Of a stretch of 64,000 nucleotides of DNA, positions 63,956 to 64,000 are shown in pieces. A model generated the notes under the pieces. The model made no database searches. It worked only from the letters and a program-made list of their open reading frames with translations, and was not told the DNA's origin. Position numbers and translations under genes: made by a program. Where the stretch lies: positions 496,001-560,000 of the forward strand of contig BDGG01000016.1 of assembly GCA_001949185.1 (NCBI GenBank), written 5' to 3'. The first letter of the stretch is position 1. The number at the start of each line of letters is the position of its first letter. Origin of the DNA: Ramazzottius varieornatus. Its lineage: Eukaryota > Tardigrada > Eutardigrada > Parachela > Ramazzottiidae.

Positions 63956-64000
63956 CGCAGTCTAATTTTTAGTTTTCAAAACACGATTTCGTGTATTTTT

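Overview
This 64 kb window is eukaryotic nuclear DNA from an invertebrate animal. Genes are broken by many short GT-AG introns, mostly 45-350 bp. The encoded proteins are animal-specific, including a RING-bearing Brat-type TRIM-NHL protein, a BarH-class homeobox protein, a receptor tyrosine kinase, PRMT7 and a thyroglobulin-domain secreted protein. The compact layout suggests a small-genome protostome, possibly a tardigrade, but the sequence alone does not fix the phylum. There are three assembly gaps (31006-31934, 46524-46573, 60031-60080) and one single N at 59597.

Layout. 105-3266 (+): glycerophosphocholine phosphodiesterase GPCPD1. 3913-4982 (-): mitochondrial ribosomal protein L12. 6729-11621 (-): Brat-type TRIM-NHL regulator. 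About 11.6-18.9 kb holds no firmly recognisable gene, only one weak three-exon candidate near 16.4 kb. 18947-22052 (-): electron-transfer-flavoprotein dehydrogenase ETFDH, head-to-head with ESCRT-I subunit VPS37A (22717-24523, +). 24883-25717 (+): secreted thyroglobulin type-1 protein, convergent with cytosolic arginyl-tRNA synthetase (25859-29201, -).

29.4-42.1 kb is rich in mobile elements. It holds a hAT transposon inserted in an older hAT-like element (both with intact 8-bp target duplications), a LINE fragment, a third hAT-like element, and several MITE families. A chromodomain gene (38957-40637, +) sits inside this block. Beyond it lie a Thr-rich mucin-like membrane protein (42355-43700, -) and PRMT7 (44441-47704, -), which is head-to-head with a mitochondrial ornithine-type carrier (48354-49985, +). 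Then come a coiled-coil protein (50402-51149 or 51313, +), a multi-pass membrane protein (52322-52885, +), a receptor tyrosine kinase (about 53990-55130, -), a repeat-rich gene-poor stretch, and the first four coding exons of a BarH-like homeobox gene running off the right edge (61825-63815, +).

I built the exon models by hand. They were accepted when splice sites, reading phase and family conservation agreed, and almost every junction keeps phase. The genes do not form one pathway; several are housekeeping genes (mitochondrial translation, electron transfer, tRNA charging, endosomal sorting). The most notable cross-cutting observations are four GC-AG introns among about 70 modelled introns, and an inverted-repeat family built on GGCGCAC/GTGCGCC found almost only in introns. 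I did not find a convincing wholly new multi-gene system; the nested hAT composite is the clearest self-contained genetic system here.
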